Shown here: positions 15,853 through 24,243 of the stretch, one piece after another
Position numbering within the stretch: position 1 is the first letter of the stretch
Layout: the number at the start of each line of letters is the position of its first letter
NCBI GenBank assembly: GCA_044226865.1
Contig: JBGAGE010000004.1
Coordinates: 310,001-374,000 of the forward strand
Source: TMP-86 sp044226865
Lineage (GTDB): Bacteria; Pseudomonadota; Gammaproteobacteria; Steroidobacterales; Steroidobacteraceae
Direction: 5' to 3'
Length of the DNA: 64,000 nt
The notes under the pieces: generated by a model
Told to the model about the DNA's origin: nothing
Database searches by the model: none
Seen by the model: the letters and a program-made list of their open reading frames with translations, nothing else
Program-made: the position numbers and the translations under genes

Positions 15853-17060
15853 CGCTCGATGAAATTCGCGAGCTTGGGTTCGACGCGCAGGTGCGCGGGA
15901 ATGCGCTCGACGCCGATGCGGCGGTCCAGCTCCTCGTGCCAGTGGTAGATGCGCCGTTCCTGGTAGTTGAGCATCACGCCCTTGAAGCCCGGCGATTCCA
16001 CCGAGCGCTGGATGCTCTCCGCGAACTGCGTGTCCTCGAACAGGATGCGCTCGAAATTGGAGATGCGCGTGGCCCATCCCTCATGCAGTTCACCGTCGCC
16101 CCAGTCCGGCGCGAACCAATGCACGTCGATGTCCATTTCCCGGTCGCCCGTGGGCCAGAACAGGATGAACGGAATGCCGGAGTCCGCGATGGGCGTGACC
16201 AGGTTCGGATAGAAATTGAAGGACGGATTGTTCTTGGCGACGATCTCGCTGGCGGTGTCGAGCATGCGCATGCCACGGGTGCCGGGGTCCACCCAGTCCG
16301 GGCGCCGGTTCGGAGTCACCATCAACGAGTGCCCATTGGGATACAGCGTGATGCTGGTGCCGCGATGATCGAGGAAGCGGTCCACGGTATTGGTGTGGAT
16401 GCTCTTCAGGTGATACACCTCGAGGAAGGCGTCCAGCAGCACTTTCACGTTGCACTTCACGTGATAGCTGGCCTTGTGCACGAACCGCTGCTGATCCGGT
16501 TGGATCTGCTCGAAGTACTGCGGAATGCGGCCGAGCGACTCGAGCAGCGGCGGCGCGTCCCGGTCCTCGTTGATGAACACCCAATTCCCCAGCATCTCGC
16601 AGCGCACGTCCACCAGCGAAAAGCACTTCAAGTCGAGGTCGACGAAATCCCGCTTGTCGCGCAGGTTGATCAAACGGCCATCCAGCGTGTAGGACCAGCC
16701 ATGATAGGAACAGACGAAGCCCTCGGCCTTGCCGCCCTCGTCCTTCACCAACGGGCCGCCGCGGTGCCGGCAGGTGTTGTAGAAGGCCCGGACCTGGCCG
16801 TCCTTGCCGCGCACGATGAGGATGGGTGAGCCGGTCTTGCGGAACATGAGGTAGCTGCCCGCGTCCGCGATTTCATCGCCGTGGCAGGCATACAGCCAGG
16901 ATCGTTTCCACAGGTACTCGCGTTCCAGCGCAAGGAAGGCCGGGTCCACATATCGGCCGCCCGGCACCGGCGGAAATTGCGGAAATCCCGGGGGCGGTGC
17001 AGTACGATTGGCTTCGTACTCCATGCCTGCCTTGATGCGCCTGACGGTTGCCGCGTCCAT
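15849..17060 (-). CDS. Rieske non-heme iron oxygenase alpha subunit (2)
   Basis: A 403-residue Rieske oxygenase. Cluster ligands are C97-x-H99 (CRHRGG) and C117-x2-H120 (CSYHGW). The iron-site residues are H217 and H222, with the bridging acid E214, in FLEVYHLKSIH. It leads a five-gene operon ending at 11693. The ATG at 17060 is preceded by a TATAAT box only 8-13 bp upstream, so the transcript leader must be very short or absent. An operator-like palindrome lies 20 bp above that box. Substrate unknown; the operon context suggests a compound degraded through CoA thioesters. Confidence 0.92.
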   Translation of the reverse strand: MDAATVRRIKAGMEYEANRTAPPPGFPQFPPVPGGRYVDPAFLALEREYLWKRSWLYACHGDEIADAGSYLMFRKTGSPILIVRGKDGQVRAFYNTCRHRGGPLVKDEGGKAEGFVCSYHGWSYTLDGRLINLRDKRDFVDLDLKCFSLVDVRCEMLGNWVFINEDRDAPPLLESLGRIPQYFEQIQPDQQRFVHKASYHVKCNVKVLLDAFLEVYHLKSIHTNTVDRFLDHRGTSITLYPNGHSLMVTPNRRPDWVDPGTRGMRMLDTASEIVAKNNPSFNFYPNLVTPIADSGIPFILFWPTGDREMDIDVHWFAPDWGDGELHEGWATRISNFERILFEDTQFAESIQRSVESPGFKGVMLNYQERRIYHWHEELDRRIGVERIPAHLRVEPKLANFIER

Positions 17061-17067
17061 GGCGGGA

Positions 17068-17073
17068 ATTATA
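17068..17073 (-). promoter_or_regulatory. -10 box of the Rieske-2 operon
   Basis: A perfect TATAAT on the minus strand. The operator palindrome at 17094-17111 begins 20 bp upstream, next to the expected -35 position. Confidence 0.6.
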
Positions 17074-17093
17074 GGTTCCCCACCCCTCAAAAG

Positions 17094-17111
17094 AAACAGT
17101 CTTGACTGTTT
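17094..17111. promoter_or_regulatory. Operator-like palindrome, site 3
   Basis: AAACAGTCTTGACTGTTT: both 8-bp halves are perfect. It lies between Rieske oxygenase 2 (minus) and the GST gene (plus), so it could control both. A T-run follows, as at the other sites. Confidence 0.8.
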
Positions 17112-17195
17112 TTTTCTTGCGCCGCGGTGTACTCTCGCAACGCAGCGACCTTGGTTTTTTACGTAAATCCAGTCACTTGAGAGACGAGGGCTTGA

Positions 17196-18110
17196 ATGGC
17201 CACGCCGATCCTGCATTCCTACGACGCCTCCCCGTTCACGCAAAAGGCGCTGCGTATGCTGGGCTTGAAACGCCTGGCATGGCGGTCGGTCACCACGCCC
17301 ATGATGCCCCCCAAGGATGACCTGCTGGCGCTTACCGGCGGCTATCGGGGCACGCCCGTGATGCAGATCGGTGCGGATGTGTACATCGACACCCAGCTCA
17401 TCGCCGCCGAACTGGAACGCCGCTTTCCCACGCCCACGCTTTATCCCGGCAAGGATGCGGGCCTGTGCCACGCCCTGGTGAAATGGTCGGACGCCTTCTT
17501 CCGCACTGGCCTGCGGATGACCGTGGCGCTGACGGCATCGGCCTGGCCGGAACCCTTCCGCGATGATCGCAAGGGTCTGTTTCCCGACCTGGATTTCGAT
17601 GACGCGTCCCAGCACACGGCGCACGATTCGGCGCAGCTGCGCGCGCACGCGTCCTTCCTCGAGCAGCAATTATCGGATGGACGTGCTTTCCTGGCGGGCG
17701 CCGAACCCTCGCTGGCCGACATCCAGGCATTCAGCATCCCCTGGTTCGCACGTCCTTACATGCCGGTTGTCGAAAAATTGTGGGCCGACTTCACGCACAT
17801 GCGCGCCTGGGAGCAGCGGGTGGCTGCGCTGGGCGAGGGCACGCGCACGCCCATCGAGGCGGCACAGGCGCTCGCGGAAGCGAAAAGCTCGCGTAGCGTT
17901 GCCGTGCCGCACGCGGATGCGAATGATGCGCAGGCGCTGCAAGTGGGTATGTTGGTGGAAGTCGCTGCGGACGATTCGCAGCGTGGCGCGGTGCGCGGCG
18001 AGGTGGTGATCGCCGCCGCCAATCACATCGCGGTTCGCCGCCGGCACGAGGCTTGCGGTGAGGTCGTGGTGCATTTCCCGCGCCTGGGATATCGCGTGCG
18101 GCGCGTGTGA
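17196..18110 (+). CDS. Glutathione S-transferase-like protein with a C-terminal extension
   Basis: A 304-residue protein. Residues 1-80 form a thioredoxin-like GST N-domain (SPFTQKALRMLGL, then GTPVMQIG), and 85-220 a helical GST C-domain (FLAGAEPSLADIQAF). About 75 extra residues at the end (from AVPHADANDAQ) look like a small beta domain absent from normal GSTs of about 210-230 residues. It may conjugate or isomerise a catabolic intermediate. The ATG has gaggg about 6 nt upstream. Divergent from Rieske oxygenase 2 across operator site 3. Confidence 0.8.
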   Translation: MATPILHSYDASPFTQKALRMLGLKRLAWRSVTTPMMPPKDDLLALTGGYRGTPVMQIGADVYIDTQLIAAELERRFPTPTLYPGKDAGLCHALVKWSDAFFRTGLRMTVALTASAWPEPFRDDRKGLFPDLDFDDASQHTAHDSAQLRAHASFLEQQLSDGRAFLAGAEPSLADIQAFSIPWFARPYMPVVEKLWADFTHMRAWEQRVAALGEGTRTPIEAAQALAEAKSSRSVAVPHADANDAQALQVGMLVEVAADDSQRGAVRGEVVIAAANHIAVRRRHEACGEVVVHFPRLGYRVRRV

Positions 18111-18193
18111 TGGGCGGGCGACTGGCGGGAGCTGAGGCCTGGGAGTAATCTAAGCGGCCCGCATTGGGTGGCATTGCAGAGAGGCAAGAGCAC

Positions 18194-18403
18194 ATGGCAA
18201 CGGACAAAGATAAACCCGCATCTCCCCCTGCGGGCGCTGCGCTGGGCCAGTACCACGAAGTGCAGAAGGGCGACACGCTGTCGAAGATCGCCGAGAAGTA
18301 TTACGGCGACCCGAGCCTGTACAAGGACATCTTCGAGGCCAACAAGAACGTCCTCAAGGATCCGAACAAGATTTTCCCGGGTCAAAAGCTGCGCATTCCC
18401 TGA
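18194..18403 (+). CDS. Small LysM-domain protein
   Basis: A 69-residue protein made of a short lead and one LysM domain (YHEVQKGDTLSKIAEKYYGD through FPGQKLRIP), the fold that binds peptidoglycan or related glycans. No signal peptide is visible, as in the LysM part of YgaU/Kbp proteins, which here lacks the BON domain. The ATG at 18194 is preceded by gaggcaag; an upstream TTG at 18164 is less likely. Confidence 0.85.
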   Translation: MATDKDKPASPPAGAALGQYHEVQKGDTLSKIAEKYYGDPSLYKDIFEANKNVLKDPNKIFPGQKLRIP

Positions 18404-18459
18404 CCAGCGGCTTGCGTGCGCCAACAATTTCTCGTCTTTCCACCATGGAGTGCATCATC

Positions 18460-19065
18460 ATGTCATTGCAGAACCGGTTCAGTCGATTTGCGGCCCTGGC
18501 CTTCGTGGGCCTCGTGCTCGCGGCTTGCGCCAACCAGAAAGAACCCGCCACAGCGGCCATCAGCGGCATCGAGAGCGCCATCGATGCGGCCTCCGCCGAC
18601 GCCTCGAAGTACGTGCCGGATCAGCTCGCCGACGTGCAGTCGAAGTTCGGTGCGCTGAAGGATTCCTTCAACAAGCAGGATTACAAGGCCGTGCTGCAGG
18701 GCGCGCCCGCGGTACTCTCCGCGGCCCAGGGTCTGGCCAGCGCCGCCGCCGCCAAGAAGGAAGAAATCATCAAGGAGTTGAACGGTGACTGGACCACGCT
18801 GGCCGCCTCGTTGCCGAACCTGGTGAGCGCGGTGAAGAGCCGCGTGGACATCCTCAGCAAGAGCAAGAAGCTGCCCGCGGGCGTGGATCTCACCGCCGCC
18901 AAGAGCGGGCTGGAAGAAGCCACCTCGCTGTGGGCCAAGGCGCAGGGCGCTTTCTCCGCCGGCAATCTCGAAGAAGCGGTGGGCACCGCCAAGGACGTGA
19001 AGGCCAAGGCGGAGGCCGCCGCGGCCGCGCTGAAGCTCGATCTCACGCCGGCTCCGGCCAAGTAA
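18460..19065 (+). CDS. Helical lipoprotein
   Basis: A 201-residue predicted lipoprotein. The leader SRFAALAFVGLVLAAC ends in a good lipobox (LAAC). The mature protein is Ala/Lys-rich and mostly helical (ADVQSKFGALKDSFNKQ, LPNLVSAVKSRVDILSK), probably a periplasm-facing coiled-coil. The ATG at 18460 has ggag 9 nt upstream; ATG 18445 is in frame. It follows the LysM gene, which suggests a common role at the envelope. Function unknown. Confidence 0.75.
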   Translation: MSLQNRFSRFAALAFVGLVLAACANQKEPATAAISGIESAIDAASADASKYVPDQLADVQSKFGALKDSFNKQDYKAVLQGAPAVLSAAQGLASAAAAKKEEIIKELNGDWTTLAASLPNLVSAVKSRVDILSKSKKLPAGVDLTAAKSGLEEATSLWAKAQGAFSAGNLEEAVGTAKDVKAKAEAAAAALKLDLTPAPAK

Positions 19066-19087
19066 CCTCCTCCGGATGATGACCACG

Positions 19088-19116
19088 GCCGCCGGCAGCA
19101 ATGCCGGCGGCTTTTT
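19088..19116 (+). terminator. Rho-independent terminator after the lipoprotein gene
   Basis: A perfect 9-bp stem GCCGCCGGC / GCCGGCGGC with a 6-nt loop, followed by TTTTT. Confidence 0.9.
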
Positions 19117-19141
19117 CATGCCCAACTCCAGCATGCAAGGC

Positions 19142-19167
19142 GGTACACGCTATCTCTCGCGTGTGCC
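19142..19167. promoter_or_regulatory. Inverted repeat upstream of the MFS operon
   Basis: GGTACACGC-N8-GCGTGTGCC, 8 of 9 pairs, ends 12 bp before the MFS start codon. It resembles a dimeric repressor operator, though a transcript hairpin is also possible. No second copy was noticed in the window. Confidence 0.45.
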
Positions 19168-19179
19168 GGTGGCGCGCGG

Positions 19180-20478
19180 ATGAATTCATTGCGCGGCGGC
19201 CAGGCGCTTACCGTCGCGCTGCTGTTCGGCGGTTACGCTGCCTGTTATTTCTGCCGCGCGGACCTGTCCGTGGCCACGCCGCTCCTCGTCGAGGAACTGG
19301 GACGGCGCGGCATCGGCCATGGCGAGGCGCTGGTGCGCATGGGCACGATTTCCTCGCTGGGTGTACTCGCGTATGCGCTGGGGAAGATCTTTCTCGGCGG
19401 GCTGGGCGATTTCTGGGGTGGCCGCCGTCATTTCCTGATCGGCCTGGGCGGCGCGACGGCCTTCACGCTGCTGTTCGCCTCGCAGTTGAGCCTGCCGATC
19501 TTCACGCTCGCCTGGCTGGGCAACCGGCTGACGCAGTCGGTTGCCTGGGCCGGCGCCATCAAGGTGTCGTCCAAGTGGTTCGATTACTCCTCGCACGGCA
19601 CCATCATCGGCATCATCAGCGTCAGCTACCTGGTGGGCGATGCGGCTGCGCGGCAATGGATGGGCCTGCTGATCCGGCAGGGCTTCGGCTGGCGTGCGTT
19701 GTTCCTGCTGGCGGCAGCGGTGGCCGGCGTATTCTTCATCGCCAATCTCCTGCTGCTGCGCGAATCGCGCACGCAGGCCGGCCACTCCGAGGCCGCCTCC
19801 AATCCCTTGAGCCTGTTTCCCGGGCCGGAAAGCCGGCCGCCCGATCTCAAGGCGTTGATCCTGCCGCTGCTGCGCAGCCGCGCCTACATTCTGGTTTGTG
19901 CGCTTTCCCTCGGATGCACGATAATCCGTGAAACCTTCAACATCTGGACACCGGTATACCTGCGTGACTACCTGGGCTACAGCATGAGCGATGCGGCCGG
20001 CATGAGCGCCATCTTTCCGGGCGTTGGCGCCGTGTCCGTGCTGGCCACGGGTTGGCTGAGCGATAAGCTCGGACCCAATGGCCGCTCCTTGCTGTTGTTC
20101 CTCGGGCTGGCATCGACGGCCGCGGCGCTGATGCTGCTCATGACACTGGCCGGTGGTGGACGCTCGGCGTGGCTGCCGCTGCTAGCCATCGGCATCATTG
20201 CCTTCTGCTTGTTGGGCCCGTATTCGTACCTCGGCGGCGCGTTCGCGCTGGACTTCGGTGGCAAGCAGGCCGGCGCCTTTTCATCCGGCATCATCGATGG
20301 CGTGGGCTATCTGGGAGCGGTCATGGCAGGAGACTCGGTGGCGCGGCTCGCGGTATCGCATGGTTGGCAGGGGGTGTTCGTGGTGCTCGCCGGCGTCAGC
20401 GCATTGTCCGCGGCCGGCGCCGGCTGGCTGTACGCGATCGGTGCGCGGGCGGTTGCCACGGGAACACGGTTGGCATGA
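19180..20478 (+). CDS. MFS transporter, organophosphate:phosphate antiporter-like
   Basis: A 432-residue inner-membrane carrier with about 12 hydrophobic helices. The N-terminal YAACYFCRADLSVATPLL and GKIFLGGLGDFWGGRR match the GlpT/UhpC-type (OPA) branch of the major facilitator superfamily, which exchanges organic phosphates or phosphonates for phosphate. Its stop overlaps the dioxygenase start by 4 nt (ATGA). With the phosphonate-type oxygenases behind it, uptake of an organophosphonate is a reasonable inference. Confidence 0.85.
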   Translation: MNSLRGGQALTVALLFGGYAACYFCRADLSVATPLLVEELGRRGIGHGEALVRMGTISSLGVLAYALGKIFLGGLGDFWGGRRHFLIGLGGATAFTLLFASQLSLPIFTLAWLGNRLTQSVAWAGAIKVSSKWFDYSSHGTIIGIISVSYLVGDAAARQWMGLLIRQGFGWRALFLLAAAVAGVFFIANLLLLRESRTQAGHSEAASNPLSLFPGPESRPPDLKALILPLLRSRAYILVCALSLGCTIIRETFNIWTPVYLRDYLGYSMSDAAGMSAIFPGVGAVSVLATGWLSDKLGPNGRSLLLFLGLASTAAALMLLMTLAGGGRSAWLPLLAIGIIAFCLLGPYSYLGGAFALDFGGKQAGAFSSGIIDGVGYLGAVMAGDSVARLAVSHGWQGVFVVLAGVSALSAAGAGWLYAIGARAVATGTRLA

Positions 20479-21614
20479 ACGCCGCGGGCCTCCAGGTGAG
20501 CGCCGCGCCGCAACTGCTGAAGTTGCAATGGCCCGATGGCGCACGCGCTGAATTCACCAGCCAGTGGCTGCGCGACAATCGCGCACAGGACCGCGATGCG
20601 CACAGCGGCCAGCGCCTGGTGGACATCGTCGATGTGCCCGCCGATCCGCCCATTCGATCCGCCGTCCTCGAAGGCCACGCCTTGCGGGTGTTGTGGGAGG
20701 GCGAACCGGCCGATGCGATTTTTTCGCTGGAATGGCTCGCGGCGCAGGCGCGGCCGGCGAGCGCGGCGCGGCCCGAATTGGTCAGGCGCCGCTGGCTCGA
20801 AGGGGCCACGATGAATGCCGCCGCGGATGTCGGCTGGGTGTCATTCGGTGAAGCGGGGCGCGACCCCGCGGCGCGCCTGCGCTGGATGATCCGCCTGCTG
20901 CAGGATGGCATCGCCTTCATCAGCGGCGTGCCGTGCACCGAGGATGGAATCCTGCAGGCCATGGGCCTGATGGGGCAGGTGAGCACGACCAACTACGGCC
21001 TGGTGTTCGACGTGCGCAGCGTGCCGCAGCCGGAGAACCTGGCGTATTCGGACCTGGGCCTGGGATTGCACACCGACAATCCGTATCGCGAACCGGTGCC
21101 GGGATTCCAATCGCTGCATGCCCTGCAGACCTCGCCCGAAGGAGGGGACTCGGTGTTCGCCGACGGAATCGCGCTGGCTGAACACCTGCGCGCCGCCGAT
21201 GCGCCGTCCTTCGCCGTGCTCACGCGCACGCCGGTGCCTTTCGCCTACCGTGCTAAGGATGCGGACCTCTACGCCGAACGCCCGCTGATCCAGTTGGCCT
21301 GCGATGGCAGCGTGGCGGCCGTGCATTACAACAATCGCTCGATCGCACCGCTGCACCTGCCCGCGACTGCGGCGCGGGAGTTTTACGCCGCCTACCGGCA
21401 ATTCGCAGCGCTGCTGCGCGAGCCACGCTTCCAGCTCAAGTTCCGCCTGCGGGACGGGGATCTCGTCATGTTCGACAACCAGCGCGTGCTGCACGGGCGC
21501 ACGGCCTTTTCCTCGCAGCGCCACCCGCGCCACCTGCGTGGCTGCTACCTGAGCCGGGACAGCGTCTACAGCACGGCGGGCCTGCTGCGCCGCGCAGCCG
21601 GAGTGCGCGCATGA
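20475..21614 (+). CDS. TauD/gamma-butyrobetaine-hydroxylase-like dioxygenase (TmpA-like)
   Basis: A 379-residue Fe(II)/2-oxoglutarate dioxygenase. An N-terminal domain of about 110 residues contains WLRDN (31-35), as in gamma-butyrobetaine and trimethyllysine hydroxylases. The catalytic domain carries H199-x-D201 (LHTDNPYREP), distal H340 (VLHGRTAF) and an Arg in RHLRGCYL for 2-oxoglutarate. The gene is followed with a 4-nt overlap by a PhnZ/TmpB-like HD oxygenase. In known pairs, TmpA hydroxylates 2-trimethylaminoethylphosphonate at C1 and PhnY* does the same for 2-aminoethylphosphonate. Assignment to that reaction is inference. Confidence 0.8.
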   Translation: MNAAGLQVSAAPQLLKLQWPDGARAEFTSQWLRDNRAQDRDAHSGQRLVDIVDVPADPPIRSAVLEGHALRVLWEGEPADAIFSLEWLAAQARPASAARPELVRRRWLEGATMNAAADVGWVSFGEAGRDPAARLRWMIRLLQDGIAFISGVPCTEDGILQAMGLMGQVSTTNYGLVFDVRSVPQPENLAYSDLGLGLHTDNPYREPVPGFQSLHALQTSPEGGDSVFADGIALAEHLRAADAPSFAVLTRTPVPFAYRAKDADLYAERPLIQLACDGSVAAVHYNNRSIAPLHLPATAAREFYAAYRQFAALLREPRFQLKFRLRDGDLVMFDNQRVLHGRTAFSSQRHPRHLRGCYLSRDSVYSTAGLLRRAAGVRA

Positions 21615-22168
21615 ACCTCGTCGAGGAAGTGTTCTCGCTGTTCGACAAGCGCGGGTCCGGCGCGTACTTCGGCGAAGCCGTGTCCATGACCGAGCACGCC
21701 CTGCAGGCGGCGCATTTTGCGCGCCTGGCACGCGCGCCGGATTGGCTGCAACTGGCAGCGCTCCTGCACGATGTGGGACACCTGGTGGTGGACGTGCCGG
21801 ACGACATTGCGGATTGGGTGACGGATGCGAGGCACGAGGCCACCGGCGCTGATTGGCTGGCGCCGCGCTTCGGAGAGAAAGTGGCCGCGGCGGTGCGCAT
21901 GCACGTGCCCGCGAAGCGATATCTCTGCGCGACCAACGCCGCGTACTTTTCCAAGCTCAGTCCGGCATCGGTGCAGACGCTGAAGCTGCAGGGCGGCCCG
22001 ATGTCGCCGGCGGAGGTGGCCGCATTCGAGTCCCAGCCGCATTTTCGCGAAGCCGTGCAGGTGCGTCATTGGGATGATCTTGGCAAGGTCGCGGGCCTGT
22101 CCACCGCGACGCTGGCGGAGCACCGTCCACTGATCGAATCACTCGCACTTGCGCGGCGGGCCTCATGA
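21611..22168 (+). CDS. HD-domain mixed-valence diiron oxygenase, PhnZ/TmpB-like
   Basis: A 185-residue HD-fold protein. Residues line up with the known PhnZ set: Y19 and E22 in GAYFGEAVS, H29 in TEHALQAA, H53-D54 in LLHDVGH, H75 in ARHEATG, H98 and K102 in MHVPAKRY, and an Asp in RHWDDLGK. These are the diiron ligands and substrate residues of enzymes that oxidatively split 1-hydroxyphosphonates into a carboxylate and phosphate. The start overlaps the dioxygenase stop (ATGA). The gene pair therefore looks like a two-step C-P bond cleavage system. Confidence 0.85.
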   Translation: MNLVEEVFSLFDKRGSGAYFGEAVSMTEHALQAAHFARLARAPDWLQLAALLHDVGHLVVDVPDDIADWVTDARHEATGADWLAPRFGEKVAAAVRMHVPAKRYLCATNAAYFSKLSPASVQTLKLQGGPMSPAEVAAFESQPHFREAVQVRHWDDLGKVAGLSTATLAEHRPLIESLALARRAS

Positions 22169-23784
22169 GTTCCGCCGGCAAGACGCTCGGCGCCTACCTG
22201 CTCGAAGCGCTGGAGCATGGCGGCATCACGCAAGCCTTCGGCATTCCGGGGGTGCACAACATCGAGTTGTACCGTGCGCTGCCCGAGCGGCGCATCCGCC
22301 ATGTCGGCGGGCGGCACGAGCAGGGGCTGGGTTTCATGGCGGATGGTTATGCGCGCGCCTGCGGGCGGCCCGCTGCTTGCTTCACCATCTCAGGGCCCGG
22401 CGTCACCAACATTGCCACCGCCATGGGGCAGGCTTATGCGGATTCCATTCCGATGCTGGTGGTGGCGAGCCAGAACAGGCGCGGCGAGGCGGGCAGCGGC
22501 CGCGGCTTCCTGCATGAGATGCCCGACCAATGCGCCCTGGCCGCGCAGGTGAGCGGATTCGCGCATTCGCTGGCCACGGTGCAGGAACTGCCGGAAGTTC
22601 TGGCGCGCGCCTTCGCATCGCTCAGCGGCGTGCGGCGCCGTCCTGCGTACCTGGAGATTCCGCGTGAGCTGTTCGGCGCCGATGCGTCGATGCTGCCGCC
22701 GCCTGCAGCGCTGGCGCAGCCCTTGGCGGGCGCCGCGCCGGTGGCCAGCCTGCAGCAGGCGGTGCAGTGGCTGCGCGGCGCCCGCCGGCCGCTGATCCTC
22801 GCGGGCGGCGGAGCGGCGCCCGCCGCGGCCGCCGTGCGTACGCTCGCGGAGATGCTGCAGGCGCCGGTGGTGATGAGCATCAATGGCCGCGGCATCCTGC
22901 CGCCGGCGCATCCGCTGGGCATTTCCTGCAGTGCGTCACTCCAGCCCGTGCGCGACTTCATCGCCTCGGCGGATCTCACGCTGGCGATCGGCACCGAACT
23001 CGGGCCCACCGACTACGACATGTACGCGATCAAGGATTTCCCGCAGCCGCCGCGCTTGATCCGCATCGACATCGACGCCGCACAGATGGTACGCAATGCC
23101 GTGCCGGAGTTGCCCCTGCTCGGCGATGCCGGTGCCAATGTCGCCGCGTTGCTCGAGTTGCTGCGCGCCGAGGGCGCTACGCCGGCGACGGGAGGCATGG
23201 CGCGCGAGGTGTCAGCCCTGCGCGAGGCCGCCGCCGCGGTGCTCTCGCCCGCGTATCGCTCGCAGATCAGTTTCCTGGATTTGCTTCGCGATGCGCTGCC
23301 CGGCGCCCTGCTGGTCGGCGATTCCACGCAGCCGGTATATGCCGGCAACTTGGGCTTCGCAGCCGCCGCGCCCGGCACCTGGTTCAATTCGTCCACCGGT
23401 TTCGGCACCCTGGGGTATGCACTGCCGGCCGGCAATGGGGCCAGCATCGCGCAGCCGCAGCGTCCGGTCGTGGTGCTGGCCGGCGATGGCGGACTGCAAT
23501 TCACCCTGCAGGAATTGGCCACGCTGCGCGAACTCAATGGCTGGGTGGCCGTGATCATCTGGAACAACCGCGGCTATGGCGAGATCAAGACCTCGATGAT
23601 CGATGCCGGCGTGAAACCGCAGGGCGTGGATCACGTGCCGCCGCAGTGGTCGATGCTGGCCGGCGCCTACGGATTGCCGCACCGGCTGGTGCGCGACCGG
23701 CTGGGATTGGCGGAATCGCTGCGGCAGTTCGGCGCGGCGCGTGCGCCGCTGGTCATCGAGATCGACGCCGACGCATTTCGCTGA
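22165..23784 (+). CDS. Thiamine-pyrophosphate-dependent enzyme, AruI/acetolactate-synthase-like
   Basis: A 539-residue TPP enzyme with the three-domain acetolactate synthase layout. The N-terminal pyrimidine domain has FGIPGVHNIELYRAL, RHEQGLGFMADGYAR and GPGVTNIATAMGQAYADS; the C-terminal domain has the TPP/Mg motif GDGGLQFTLQELATL through WNNRGYGE. The closest recalled pattern is 5-guanidino-2-oxopentanoate decarboxylase (AruI). It overlaps the HD oxygenase by 4 nt, so it belongs to the same operon. It may process a 2-oxo acid or an aldehyde linked to the phosphonate substrate; that is a guess. Confidence 0.85.
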   Translation: MSSAGKTLGAYLLEALEHGGITQAFGIPGVHNIELYRALPERRIRHVGGRHEQGLGFMADGYARACGRPAACFTISGPGVTNIATAMGQAYADSIPMLVVASQNRRGEAGSGRGFLHEMPDQCALAAQVSGFAHSLATVQELPEVLARAFASLSGVRRRPAYLEIPRELFGADASMLPPPAALAQPLAGAAPVASLQQAVQWLRGARRPLILAGGGAAPAAAAVRTLAEMLQAPVVMSINGRGILPPAHPLGISCSASLQPVRDFIASADLTLAIGTELGPTDYDMYAIKDFPQPPRLIRIDIDAAQMVRNAVPELPLLGDAGANVAALLELLRAEGATPATGGMAREVSALREAAAAVLSPAYRSQISFLDLLRDALPGALLVGDSTQPVYAGNLGFAAAAPGTWFNSSTGFGTLGYALPAGNGASIAQPQRPVVVLAGDGGLQFTLQELATLRELNGWVAVIIWNNRGYGEIKTSMIDAGVKPQGVDHVPPQWSMLAGAYGLPHRLVRDRLGLAESLRQFGAARAPLVIEIDADAFR

Positions 23785-23808
23785 GGGCGCTCGCCGGCGG
23801 CGGCGCGC

Positions 23809-24132
23809 CTAGCTTGCCGGCAGCGCTACCTCGATGTCATCGCCAACGACGCGGATGGGGTAGGTCTTGAGCGGCGCCGTGGCCGGCGCGCCCAGCACCG
23901 CACCGCTGCGGCAGTCGAAGGAGGCGCCGTGCAGCGGGCAGATCAGGCGGAAGCCGCGCAGGCGGCCTTCGTGCATCTTGGCGAAGGCATGCGTGCAGAT
24001 GTTGTCGAGCGCATGCCAACCTTCCTTGCTGCGGCAGATGACGACGCTGCGTTCGCCCAGGTCGATCTCGAGCATCCTGCCTTCCGGCACCTGCGAGACG
24101 CTCGCGACGCGTTGAAACGCTGGTTCTGACAT
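23809..24132 (-). CDS. Rieske-type ferredoxin
   Basis: A 107-residue soluble Rieske ferredoxin with C46-x-H48 (CTHAFAKM) and C65-x2-H68 (CPLHGASF). Such proteins carry electrons from a reductase to a Rieske oxygenase, or are small subunits of nitrite-reductase type. No reductase is adjacent. The ATG at 24132 is preferred over GTG 24141. Operator site 4 lies 33-50 bp upstream, which links it to the three Rieske oxygenases. It is convergent with the TPP enzyme. Confidence 0.9.
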   Translation of the reverse strand: MSEPAFQRVASVSQVPEGRMLEIDLGERSVVICRSKEGWHALDNICTHAFAKMHEGRLRGFRLICPLHGASFDCRSGAVLGAPATAPLKTYPIRVVGDDIEVALPAS

Positions 24133-24164
24133 AAGGCACACGCTAGCAGAACGCTCAAAAAAAG

Positions 24165-24182
24165 AAACAGGCGTGACTGTTT
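24165..24182. promoter_or_regulatory. Operator-like palindrome, site 4
   Basis: AAACAGGCGTGACTGTTT matches the consensus with one half-site change (G for T). It is flanked on the left by an A-rich run and lies between the Rieske ferredoxin (minus) and the ABM pair (plus). Confidence 0.75.
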
Positions 24183-24243
24183 ATCAGGCCGGCGATGCGG
24201 TGCTAGTATCGGCGGCAGTTGCGGCAACGGGCGAAGGTTTACG

